From contig SAAS01000005.1 of the NCBI GenBank assembly GCA_009929315.1, positions 1 to 64,000 on the forward strand: 64,000 bases of DNA, in the 5' to 3' direction. Source of the DNA: Clostridia bacterium. GTDB lineage: Bacteria; Bacillota; Clostridia; Oscillospirales; Oscillospiraceae. This document shows, piece after piece, positions 57,642 to 64,000 of this stretch. Position 1 is the first letter of the stretch. Every line of letters begins with the position of its first letter. Below the pieces are notes generated by a model. The model was not told where the DNA came from, made no database searches, and saw only the letters and a program-made list of their open reading frames with translations. Both the position numbers and the translations under genes were made by a program.

Positions 57642-59096
57642 ATGGCGCCCAACGAAATAATTCACTGGTTATGGATCTTTTTCATATACGCCTTTATCGG
57701 CTGGTGCGCGGAGGTCATTTTCCACGCCGTAACTGAGGGAAAATTTGTTAATCGCGGCTTCTTAAATGGTCCCCTCTGCCCTATTTACGGTTTTGGCGTC
57801 CTGCTCGTCGTTTTTTTCCTTGAGCCTATCAAAGATAATCTTTTGCTCCTATTTTTGTGCTCCGTTGTGTTTTGCTCTGCACTCGAACTGATTACAGGCT
57901 TTGTGCTGGAGCGTTTTTTCAATGATAAGTGGTGGGATTACTCAAACGAACCCTTGAATTTTCTGGGATATATTTGTCTTCGCTTCTCCATTCTCTGGGG
58001 TCTTTCCTGTGTCCTGATTGTTTATGCGGTTTATCCTATAAGTTCCCGATTTATTGCCCTGCTTCCCCAAAATTTGAGCATTCCGCTTCTCGGTCTCTTC
58101 CTGGTTTTGACTTTGTCGGATACAGTATATACGACAATCGAAACCTTTAAGCTCAAAAAGACACTCGTATTCCTCGAGAACACGGAAAGCAGAATCCGCA
58201 AGCTTTCGGATCGAATCGGCGGTGTTCTTGTGGACGGCACATTGACGGCTGTGGAAAAGCTTGAAGAGAACAGAAAAGCCGTTCTGCTGGAAAAAGCCAG
58301 AGCGAAAGCAAGCCTCAGCGCTGTTCAGGTAAGACTATTAAACGCGTACCCCCATTTGAAGCGCGGCAAATATAAAAACAGCGTGTTTCTGCTTATGCAT
58401 CGCTTCAGAAAAATAAACGAATTTGGTAAGACCGGAATGCTCTCTGTGCCCTTTGAAAAACCCAAGAGCATATACAGGGATCGCTCGGTTGCGCTATATA
58501 AAAACACTGTTGAAACCGTTATCAATGTTCTCGAAGCCAGAGATGAGTATACGGCAGGTCACTCGCGCCGCGTTGCAATTCTTACTAAAAGATTTTGCAA
58601 ACAGCTCAACATTCCTACGCTTGAAACAGAGGTTTTTGAGTTGTCGGCTTCCCTGCATGATTTAGGCAAGGTTGGAGTGCCTGATGCCACCCTTAACAAA
58701 AACGATAAGCTTGATGACAGCGAATGGTCGGAAATTCGACGCCACCCCGATATCGGAGCCGATATAATTCTGAAATCCGTCAAGCTGGACACGGTTGCTG
58801 ATATTGTTCGCCATCACCACGAGCGCTGGAGCGGCAACGGATATCCAAAGGGTATTTCCGGCAACGAAATTCCGAAGGGAGCACAGATAATAGCAATATG
58901 TGACGCTGTTGACTCCATGATGATTGAAAGAGTTTACAGGCAGGCTCTGTCTCCGCAGGAGTGCAAGGCTGAACTTGCAAGCGGTAAAGGCAAAGCTTTT
59001 AACCCCGAAATGGTTGAAGTCTTTCTGAATAACTGGGACAAAATTGTTTCAGAGCTCTATGTGCCCTCTGTAAAATCCGGTGTCTCCGCGAATTAG
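57642..59096 (+). CDS. Membrane protein fused to an HD-GYP phosphodiesterase domain
   Basis: A 484-residue protein. Residues 1-165 form four or five membrane spans with FIGWCAEVIFHAVTEGKFVNRGFLNGP (the family labelled 'putative ABC-transporter type IV', PF06541). A coiled-coil linker spans 175-230. Residues 285-480 are an HD-GYP domain: His307 in AGHSRR, HD at 339-340 (SLHDLGKVGVPD), HHHERWSGNGYPKG (391-404, GYP at 400-402), and CDAVDSMM. HD-GYP proteins hydrolyse cyclic dinucleotides. A long perfect stem-loop follows. The fusion joins an uncharacterised membrane domain to second-messenger turnover. Confidence 0.87.
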   Translation: MAPNEIIHWLWIFFIYAFIGWCAEVIFHAVTEGKFVNRGFLNGPLCPIYGFGVLLVVFFLEPIKDNLLLLFLCSVVFCSALELITGFVLERFFNDKWWDYSNEPLNFLGYICLRFSILWGLSCVLIVYAVYPISSRFIALLPQNLSIPLLGLFLVLTLSDTVYTTIETFKLKKTLVFLENTESRIRKLSDRIGGVLVDGTLTAVEKLEENRKAVLLEKARAKASLSAVQVRLLNAYPHLKRGKYKNSVFLLMHRFRKINEFGKTGMLSVPFEKPKSIYRDRSVALYKNTVETVINVLEARDEYTAGHSRRVAILTKRFCKQLNIPTLETEVFELSASLHDLGKVGVPDATLNKNDKLDDSEWSEIRRHPDIGADIILKSVKLDTVADIVRHHHERWSGNGYPKGISGNEIPKGAQIIAICDAVDSMMIERVYRQALSPQECKAELASGKGKAFNPEMVEVFLNNWDKIVSELYVPSVKSGVSAN

Positions 59097-59128
59097 CGCA
59101 AGCTTTAGCTCTTTTACAGAACCAAAAA

Positions 59129-59162
59129 ACGGGAGGTCTGACATTAATCAGACCTCCCGTAA
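59129..59162. terminator. Bidirectional terminator
   Basis: Perfect 13-base stem (59129-59141 with 59148-59160), loop CATTAA, A-run before and T-rich after. Serves the HD-GYP gene and the convergent ATPase-like gene. Confidence 0.9.
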
Positions 59163-59173
59163 ATGTTTTTGTA

Positions 59174-61081
59174 TTACGCTACAGCTTTTCTGAACTTTGC
59201 CTTAGCGCATATTCTTGTGCAGTTAAGCAGCACAATAAGCGATACCGCGAAATCCAAAAGCAAGCCAAACCACACGGGGCAATATCCGACTGCCGCCAGC
59301 GCCATTAACAGGAGCTTTACAAAGCAGCAAATGAGTATGCCGGCAAGAACGTAATGCTTCACCTTGCGTGACACGCCGATAATATCGGGGACTCGTCCTA
59401 TACCGTCTTCCATAACTATAACGGCCGTTTTCGGAAGATCTGCGTGGGCTGATATGCCATTAACCGCAATCTCGACATCGGCTGCTTCAAACAGACGAAG
59501 GTCATTTTCACTGTCTGCGACAAAAGCCAGCTTTCCTCGCTTGTCAATGCGAGCTTTGATTTCCGCAATTCGCGCTGTCATATCGCTCTCATCGCACTCC
59601 GCGTAGTATTCGTCGATTCCGAGTTTGGATGCAATAATTCTGTCAGCTTCACGTCTGTCACCCGAAACCATGGCAATTCTGGAAGCTCCCGCGGCGTTAA
59701 GTCCGGCGAAATACTCCCTTGTCGCCTCCGCAGAAGGCTCTTCGCCGAGAACCATTCTTCCCGCATAGACCCCGTCAACCGAAAGATGAAGAGCAGTGCC
59801 TTCAACTGCGCCTCCCGGAGCCTCAACTCCGTTTTCCTCAAGGTAACTGTCAAGCCCGAAGAGTATCCTGATGCCGCCCAGAGAAACAGATATTCCTCCG
59901 CTCGGGTGCTCGGTAAAATCCGAAATCAGTTCCTTTGTAATCTCACCGTCGTAAGCTGCAGAAATCGCTTTCGAATAGCGGCTTGTACCGCCTGCCGAGG
60001 CGTATGCCGCAACTTTTAAAAAGGTTGACGGATCCATTTTATCGGTTTTAATTTCAGTAATAATATAGCTTTTTTCGGTAAGCGTTCCGGACTTTGCGAA
60101 CACAACGGCCTTTATGGTTTCAGAGCTCTCAAGCGATTTGGCGCTGCTGAATATTATGCCAAGTCTGCGGGCCAGCGCCATTCCCGAAAAATATGTGAGC
60201 GGCAGTGAAAGTAAAATTCCGCAGGGTGACGCAATAGCTATGATTGTGCTAATACGGCGCAGTGTCTCCGTTACGCTAAACTGGTAGATAAGAGGCAAAA
60301 CCAGCATTAAAACAAGGCTTAAACAGAGGGCAAGGGGCAAAAACCAGCTGAGCGCCCTTGTCCAGAGCTTCTCTGTTTCGGTCATCTCGGCATAACCTGC
60401 AGACAGGATTGCAGCGAGTCTTTTGTTAATCGCGTTTTCCGGGAATCCCGCTGCCTTTGCTTTAAATTGTCCGCCCGTACAGATGCTGCCGGCAGGCAGA
60501 AAATCGCCTGTTTTTAAGGAAACTTTTTTGTTGTTGCCTGTGATAAAGCTCAAGTCCGCCGAACCGGAGCCGCTTATAACAACACAGTCGTTCGGAACTG
60601 CCACACCCTCAAAAACTGAAAACACAGAGTCCGAAGCGTCGTCGGTTTTTAAAGCGGCATCCGAATCGGAGCCTTTAAGCATTTTTCTGTTCGGTTCAAT
60701 AATTTCGGTAATTGTTTTTCTGGTATTAAACAAAGCATAATCGCGGACAATATACACGATTTGGAGAAGAAGGAGCGCCGCTATTCCCTCCTGCCGCCTT
60801 CCGATTGCAAAAGATATTATTGCCGCAACTGCAACAAGCAGGTTTTCGCGGAGAAAATCGCGTTTAAGAGAGTCCTTTACCGCCTTAACAATTATGTCGT
60901 AGCCTGCTATTAACGCGGTTGCCGCGAGTACGGCAAGCGTAATTTCCCCGGAGAGCTTTACAAAATAGCTTCCGACGAGAAGCGCGGCGGAAAGTATTAT
61001 ACGGATTATTAAGAGGACCGTGGGTTTTGAATATTCTTCTCCCGAGGAGGGGTAAATTCGCTCAATAGCATCAGGTTTCAT
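59174..61081 (-). CDS. P-type (P1B/Cad-like) ATPase homologue lacking the phosphorylated Asp; predicted pseudo-ATPase
   Basis: The ATG at 61081 follows GGGAGG by seven bases. The 635-residue protein keeps the P-type fold with about eight spans, a membrane SPCG motif (near residue 285) where metal pumps have CPC, and the haloacid core. The phosphorylation loop reads FAKSGTLTEK instead of DKTGTLT, so the acceptor Asp is Ala (about 329). The actuator loop has TGNN instead of TGES, and the hinge has ADSEND instead of GDGIND. No N-terminal metal-binding domain is present. It cannot follow the normal phospho-enzyme cycle. Reading frame is intact, so it is likely expressed for another role. Confidence 0.85.
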   Translation of the reverse strand: MKPDAIERIYPSSGEEYSKPTVLLIIRIILSAALLVGSYFVKLSGEITLAVLAATALIAGYDIIVKAVKDSLKRDFLRENLLVAVAAIISFAIGRRQEGIAALLLLQIVYIVRDYALFNTRKTITEIIEPNRKMLKGSDSDAALKTDDASDSVFSVFEGVAVPNDCVVISGSGSADLSFITGNNKKVSLKTGDFLPAGSICTGGQFKAKAAGFPENAINKRLAAILSAGYAEMTETEKLWTRALSWFLPLALCLSLVLMLVLPLIYQFSVTETLRRISTIIAIASPCGILLSLPLTYFSGMALARRLGIIFSSAKSLESSETIKAVVFAKSGTLTEKSYIITEIKTDKMDPSTFLKVAAYASAGGTSRYSKAISAAYDGEITKELISDFTEHPSGGISVSLGGIRILFGLDSYLEENGVEAPGGAVEGTALHLSVDGVYAGRMVLGEEPSAEATREYFAGLNAAGASRIAMVSGDRREADRIIASKLGIDEYYAECDESDMTARIAEIKARIDKRGKLAFVADSENDLRLFEAADVEIAVNGISAHADLPKTAVIVMEDGIGRVPDIIGVSRKVKHYVLAGILICCFVKLLLMALAAVGYCPVWFGLLLDFAVSLIVLLNCTRICAKAKFRKAVA

Positions 61082-61107
61082 TGCCAACCTCCCGAACCTT
61101 TCGGTTT

Positions 61108-62046
61108 CTATTCTGCTTTACCGTCGCTTCCCAGGACGTTGACAATCTTTGCTTTAACCAGCTCACGGATATAATCTCTTGCAGGCGTCAAATACTTTCT
61201 GGGGTCAAAAGCGTCGGGATATTTTGCCATTGTTTCGCGGATGCCCGCAGTCATAGCAAGACGAAGGTCCGAATCGATGTTGATTTTGCAGACCGCCATC
61301 GCCGCCGCCTCGCGGAGCATTTCCTCGGGAATGCCGATAGCGTCCTTTAGCTGTCCGCCGTTTGCGTTGATTATCTCAACATATTTCGGAATAACGGAGG
61401 AAGCGCCGTGAAGAACTATCGGGAAGCCGGGGAGCCTTTTTTCGACCTCAGCAAGAATATCGAAGCGGAGCTGCGGATTCGTGCCGGGCTTGAACTTGAA
61501 AGCTCCGTGGCTGGTTCCGATTGCAATTGCAAGCGAATCGCAGCCGGTACGCGAAACAAATTCCTCAACCTCATCAGGGTGTGTATAGGAGCTGTCCTCC
61601 GCCTTGACTTTAATCTCGTCTTCGACGCCCGCAAGTCTGCCGATTTCGCCCTCGACCACGACACCCTTGTCGTGAGCGTAGTCAACGACCTTTTTAGTAA
61701 GAGCGATGTTTTCCTCAAAGCTGAGATGCGATCCGTCAATCATGACTGAGGAGAAGCCTCCGTCAATGCAGGATTTGCAGAGTTCAAAGCTGTCGCCGTG
61801 GTCAAGATGAACGCAAATCGGAAGTCCCGTGTCCTCGATTGCAGCCTCGATAAGCTTCATAAGATAAACATGCTTTGCGTATTTTCTCGCGCCTGCCGAA
61901 ACCTGGAGAATCAGCGGAGAACGGACTTCAGCCGCTGCCTCCGTAATACCCTGTATGATTTCCATGTTGTTTACATTAAACGCGCCTATCGCGTAATGAC
62001 CCTCATACGCTTTTTTAAACATTTCGGTTGTAGTTACTATTGGCAT
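61108..62046 (-). CDS. fba: Class II fructose-bisphosphate aldolase
   Basis: A 312-residue enzyme with zinc ligands in HLDHGDSFELC and the later FPIVLHGASSV. The family motifs AIGAFNVNNMEIIQGI, SVMIDGSHLSFEENI and VEGEIGRLAGVEDE are intact, as is AIAIGTSHGAFKF. It splits fructose 1,6-bisphosphate. The divergent PPi-phosphofructokinase gene makes its substrate, so the two form a glycolytic pair around a shared 138-base regulatory gap. AAAGGAGCG precedes the ATG. Confidence 0.95.
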   Translation of the reverse strand: MPIVTTTEMFKKAYEGHYAIGAFNVNNMEIIQGITEAAAEVRSPLILQVSAGARKYAKHVYLMKLIEAAIEDTGLPICVHLDHGDSFELCKSCIDGGFSSVMIDGSHLSFEENIALTKKVVDYAHDKGVVVEGEIGRLAGVEDEIKVKAEDSSYTHPDEVEEFVSRTGCDSLAIAIGTSHGAFKFKPGTNPQLRFDILAEVEKRLPGFPIVLHGASSVIPKYVEIINANGGQLKDAIGIPEEMLREAAAMAVCKINIDSDLRLAMTAGIRETMAKYPDAFDPRKYLTPARDYIRELVKAKIVNVLGSDGKAE

Positions 62047-62097
62047 TCAACTTCGCTCCTTTGATTATTTTTTTTTGAAATTTTAACCTATGTATGT

Positions 62098-62126
62098 ATT
62101 TTACTCCAAAAATGTGTTATCATCAA
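62098..62126 (-). promoter_or_regulatory. Sigma-A promoter of the aldolase gene
   Basis: TTGATG (complement of 62121-62126), 17-base spacer, TAAAAT (complement of 62098-62103). It lies in the gap shared with the divergent pfp gene; a TGTTATCAT extended -10 for the other direction starts at 62113. Confidence 0.55.
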
Positions 62127-62184
62127 CATGTTAGAGACATTTCATACAAAATATTTTTTTATTACACTAATTGGAGGCTTTTTT

Positions 62185-63435
62185 ATGGGAAACGAACTTA
62201 GAGGTGCCTGCATAATCGGTCAGTCCGGCGGCCCCACATCCGTTATAAACGCAAGCGCTTTCGGCGTTATCCGCACCGCTCTTGACGCGGACTGCATTAC
62301 GAAGGTATACGGAGCGGCTCACGGCATACGCGGCGTACTGGATGACAGACTATATGTAATGGACGAAGAAGACCCTTATGAGCTTGAGCTTCTCAAGAAT
62401 ACCCCCTCCTCGGAGCTTGGCTCGGTAAGATATAAAATCGCCGATCCCGACAAGGACGATAAGGATTATGTTCGTCTGCTCGAGGTTTTCAAGAAATACA
62501 ACGTGCGCTACTTTTTCTACAACGGCGGCAACGATTCCATGGACACTTGCGAGAAAATCAGCCGCTATATGACAAGCGTCGGCTACGAGTGCCGCGTTAT
62601 GGGTGTGCCGAAAACCATCGACAATGACCTATTCGGCACTGACCACTGCCCCGGCTTCGGAAGCGCCGCGAAATACATCGCCACCTCCTGTATGGAGGTT
62701 TCAAAGGACGCCAGAGTTTATGATATCGGAATGATTACCGTTGTCGAAATTATGGGCCGTCACGCGGGCTGGCTTGCGGGAAGCGCCGCTCTTGCCACAT
62801 TCTGCGGCTCGGGACCGGATTTGGTCTATCTCCCTGAGGTAGATTTCGATTATAAGAAGTTCTGCGCGGACGTGACGGAAATTTACAAGAAAAACGGCAA
62901 GGTTCTCGTCGCTGTTTCAGAGGGTATCCATGACGCCGAGGGGAAATTCATATCCGAGTACGGCTCAAATACCGCTCAGGCGAAGGACGCCTTCGGTCAT
63001 TCTCAGCTTGGCGGCCTTGCTGTTCAGCTTGCCGATGAGCTTAAGAAAAGAACGGGAGCTAAAGTTCGCGGAATTGAACTTAGCCTCCTTCAGCGCTGCG
63101 GCGCCCACCTTGCCTCAAAGGTCGATGTTGATGAGGCGGTTCTGGCCGGAAAAACTGCGGTTGAGGCGGCTATCGGCGGCGAGAGCGGTAAAATGGTTGC
63201 TTTTGAGCGCGAATATGAGGGCGGAAACTACGTCTGCAAAACAAAGCTTATCCCCCTCGGCAGCGTGGCCAATTTCGAGAAGAAAGTTCCGCTCGAGTGG
63301 ATTACAAGCGAGGGCAACAACGTAACGCAGGATTTCATCGACTACGCCATGCCGCTTATTCAGGGCGCGCCCGAGCGTCCCGTCGAGCACTCCCTGCCAC
63401 GCTACGCAAGGCTCAAAAAGGTCTTTGCAGAATAA
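62185..63435 (+). CDS. pfp: PPi-dependent 6-phosphofructokinase
   Basis: The ATG at 62185 follows TTGGAGG; the longer reading to 62128 would start in the promoter region. The 416-residue protein begins GACIIGQSGGPTSVINAS. Its phosphate-donor site reads NGGNDSMDT, where ATP enzymes have GGDGT, and PKTIDNDLFGTDHCPGFGSA, IMGRHAGWLA and YLPEVDFD follow. These features mark the pyrophosphate-using clade. It makes fructose 1,6-bisphosphate reversibly, saving ATP, common in anaerobic clostridia. Confidence 0.93.
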   Translation: MGNELRGACIIGQSGGPTSVINASAFGVIRTALDADCITKVYGAAHGIRGVLDDRLYVMDEEDPYELELLKNTPSSELGSVRYKIADPDKDDKDYVRLLEVFKKYNVRYFFYNGGNDSMDTCEKISRYMTSVGYECRVMGVPKTIDNDLFGTDHCPGFGSAAKYIATSCMEVSKDARVYDIGMITVVEIMGRHAGWLAGSAALATFCGSGPDLVYLPEVDFDYKKFCADVTEIYKKNGKVLVAVSEGIHDAEGKFISEYGSNTAQAKDAFGHSQLGGLAVQLADELKKRTGAKVRGIELSLLQRCGAHLASKVDVDEAVLAGKTAVEAAIGGESGKMVAFEREYEGGNYVCKTKLIPLGSVANFEKKVPLEWITSEGNNVTQDFIDYAMPLIQGAPERPVEHSLPRYARLKKVFAE

Positions 63436-63462
63436 ATTATACCATGAATTAACATATTTATA

Positions 63463-63496
63463 GAAAGAGCTTTCGGCACTCGCCGAAAGCTCTTTC
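63463..63496. terminator. Bidirectional terminator
   Basis: Perfect 15-base stem (GAAAGAGCTTTCGGC at 63463-63477 with 63482-63496), ACTC loop, between pfp and the convergent small membrane protein gene. Confidence 0.88.
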
Positions 63497-63500
63497 ATTA

Positions 63501-63710
63501 TTAAATTTCTATTTTTGTTTTCTCACGTAAAAAAAAGTAGGTAAGAAGCCATACAATATCATAAATAGCAACACCAGGAATCATAATGTAAAACGGTTGT
63601 TTATCACTACTAAATATAAAAGTAATTATTGTTACTATAGTAAATACTACGGCACAAATGCTAGTGGCAATTATTGCAATTTTCTTCGTTACCTCGCTAC
63701 TACTGAACAC
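63501..63710 (-). CDS. Small two-span membrane protein, unknown
   Basis: An about 69-residue protein (start taken as GTG 63710 behind TGAGGTG; TTG 63731 is possible and would overlap ribF). Two hydrophobic spans, KIAIIATSICAVVFTIVTIITFIF and FYIMIPGVAIYDIVWLLTYFFL, flank a short SSDKQP loop; the tail is basic. I recognise no family. The AT-rich codon use differs from neighbouring genes, which may mean recent acquisition. It ends five bases before a strong terminator. Confidence 0.5.
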   Translation of the reverse strand: MFSSSEVTKKIAIIATSICAVVFTIVTIITFIFSSDKQPFYIMIPGVAIYDIVWLLTYFFLREKTKIEI

Positions 63711-63723
63711 AAGACACACCTCA

Positions 63724-64000
63724 TCAATCAATTAATACCGCTCTTGTCGCCTCAATATCCTTCGCTATCTGTTCTTTCAGTTCCTCGGCGCTGGAAAATT
63801 TAACCTCACCGCGCAGAAATTTAAAAAACTCGATACGGATGTATTTTCCGTATAGGTCGCCGTCGAAGTCCAGAATGTAGGTTTCCACAGTCAGCTTTTC
63901 GCTGTCGCCGAAGGTCGGTCTAACGCCTATATTTGTTACGGCGAGCTTTTCTCCGCCTTCGAGCTGAACCTTCGTTGCGTAAACACCTCGAGCCGGAAGC
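63724..64000 (-). CDS. ribF: Bifunctional riboflavin kinase/FAD synthetase RibF, C-terminal part (runs off the window)
   Basis: Only the last 91 codons are inside the window. Read on the minus strand they give PARGVYATKV, then TNIGVRPTFGDSE, VETYILDFDGDLYGKYIRIEF, FKFLRGEVKF and a final helix ELKEQIAKDIEATRAVL, all typical of the flavokinase domain that phosphorylates riboflavin to FMN. The FAD synthetase half lies beyond position 64000. Confidence 0.9.
   Translation of the reverse strand, partial: LPARGVYATKVQLEGGEKLAVTNIGVRPTFGDSEKLTVETYILDFDGDLYGKYIRIEFFKFLRGEVKFSSAEELKEQIAKDIEATRAVLID

Noticed and set aside
1..64000. CRISPR array, rRNA operon, insertion sequence transposase, classical metabolite riboswitch
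   Set aside because: I looked for regularly spaced repeats, conserved rRNA stretches, transposase motifs and familiar riboswitch cores in intergenic regions and saw none.

Overview
The window looks like a chromosomal segment of a spore-forming, low-to-medium GC Clostridia member, probably from the Ruminococcaceae/Oscillospiraceae neighbourhood. Supporting signs are the gene order yicC-remA-gmk-rpoZ-priA-def-fmt-rsmB-rlmN-prpC-prkC-rsgA, the IspH-ribosomal S1 fusion, spore genes (sipL, a 21-codon spoVM, gerW), a PPi-type phosphofructokinase and the tig-clpP-clpX-lon-engB block. No species can be named from the sequence alone. Layout: (1) Positions 1-6.2 kb hold an integrated filamentous phage (inovirus). 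It has a leftward immunity-like operon (XRE repressor, a degenerate and an intact DUF2726-type protein), three palindromic operators around a sigma-A promoter, and a rightward operon: small OB-like protein, coiled-coil protein, HUH rolling-circle Rep, small membrane proteins, signal-peptide-bearing major coat protein, large adsorption protein, pVI-like protein and Zot/pI assembly ATPase. There is no secretin, as expected for a host without an outer membrane. The left attachment end is outside the window. (2) At 6.2-7.4 kb a dif-like sequence lies next to a stand-alone XerC/D/S-type recombinase, so the phage probably sits at the chromosome dimer resolution site. (3) At 7.6-11.1 kb are an alpha/beta hydrolase and an MBOAT plus DHHW pair likely to O-acetylate a surface polymer. 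(4) From 11.2 to 52.6 kb everything runs leftward and is nearly all conserved housekeeping: cell-envelope sensing (LiaF-like), YebC, the spore-coat cluster (SipL, SpoVM), translation and rRNA modification genes, PrkC/PrpC signalling, CdaA-CdaR c-di-AMP synthesis, a DUF3343-cysteine desulfurase pair, the MEP isoprenoid genes ispD, ispF and ispH, CarD, cmk-plsC, ScpA/ScpB and the Tig-ClpP-ClpX-Lon proteostasis block. (5) From 52.8 to 64 kb the strands are mixed: an N-terminally extended catalase, a DMT transporter, tRNA-Ser(GGA), a lipid kinase, a membrane/HD-GYP fusion, a P-type ATPase homologue without its phosphorylated Asp, aldolase, PPi-PFK and the 3' end of ribF. The long leftward run of essential genes to the right of the xer/dif locus fits replication arriving from the right and terminating near 6 kb. 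The most notable observations are the inovirus at the xer/dif locus, the P-type pseudo-ATPase, the DUF2726 intact/degenerate pair, the SpoVM microprotein missed by length cut-offs, and several RNA structures that appear to mask start sites (dacF, DUF3343).
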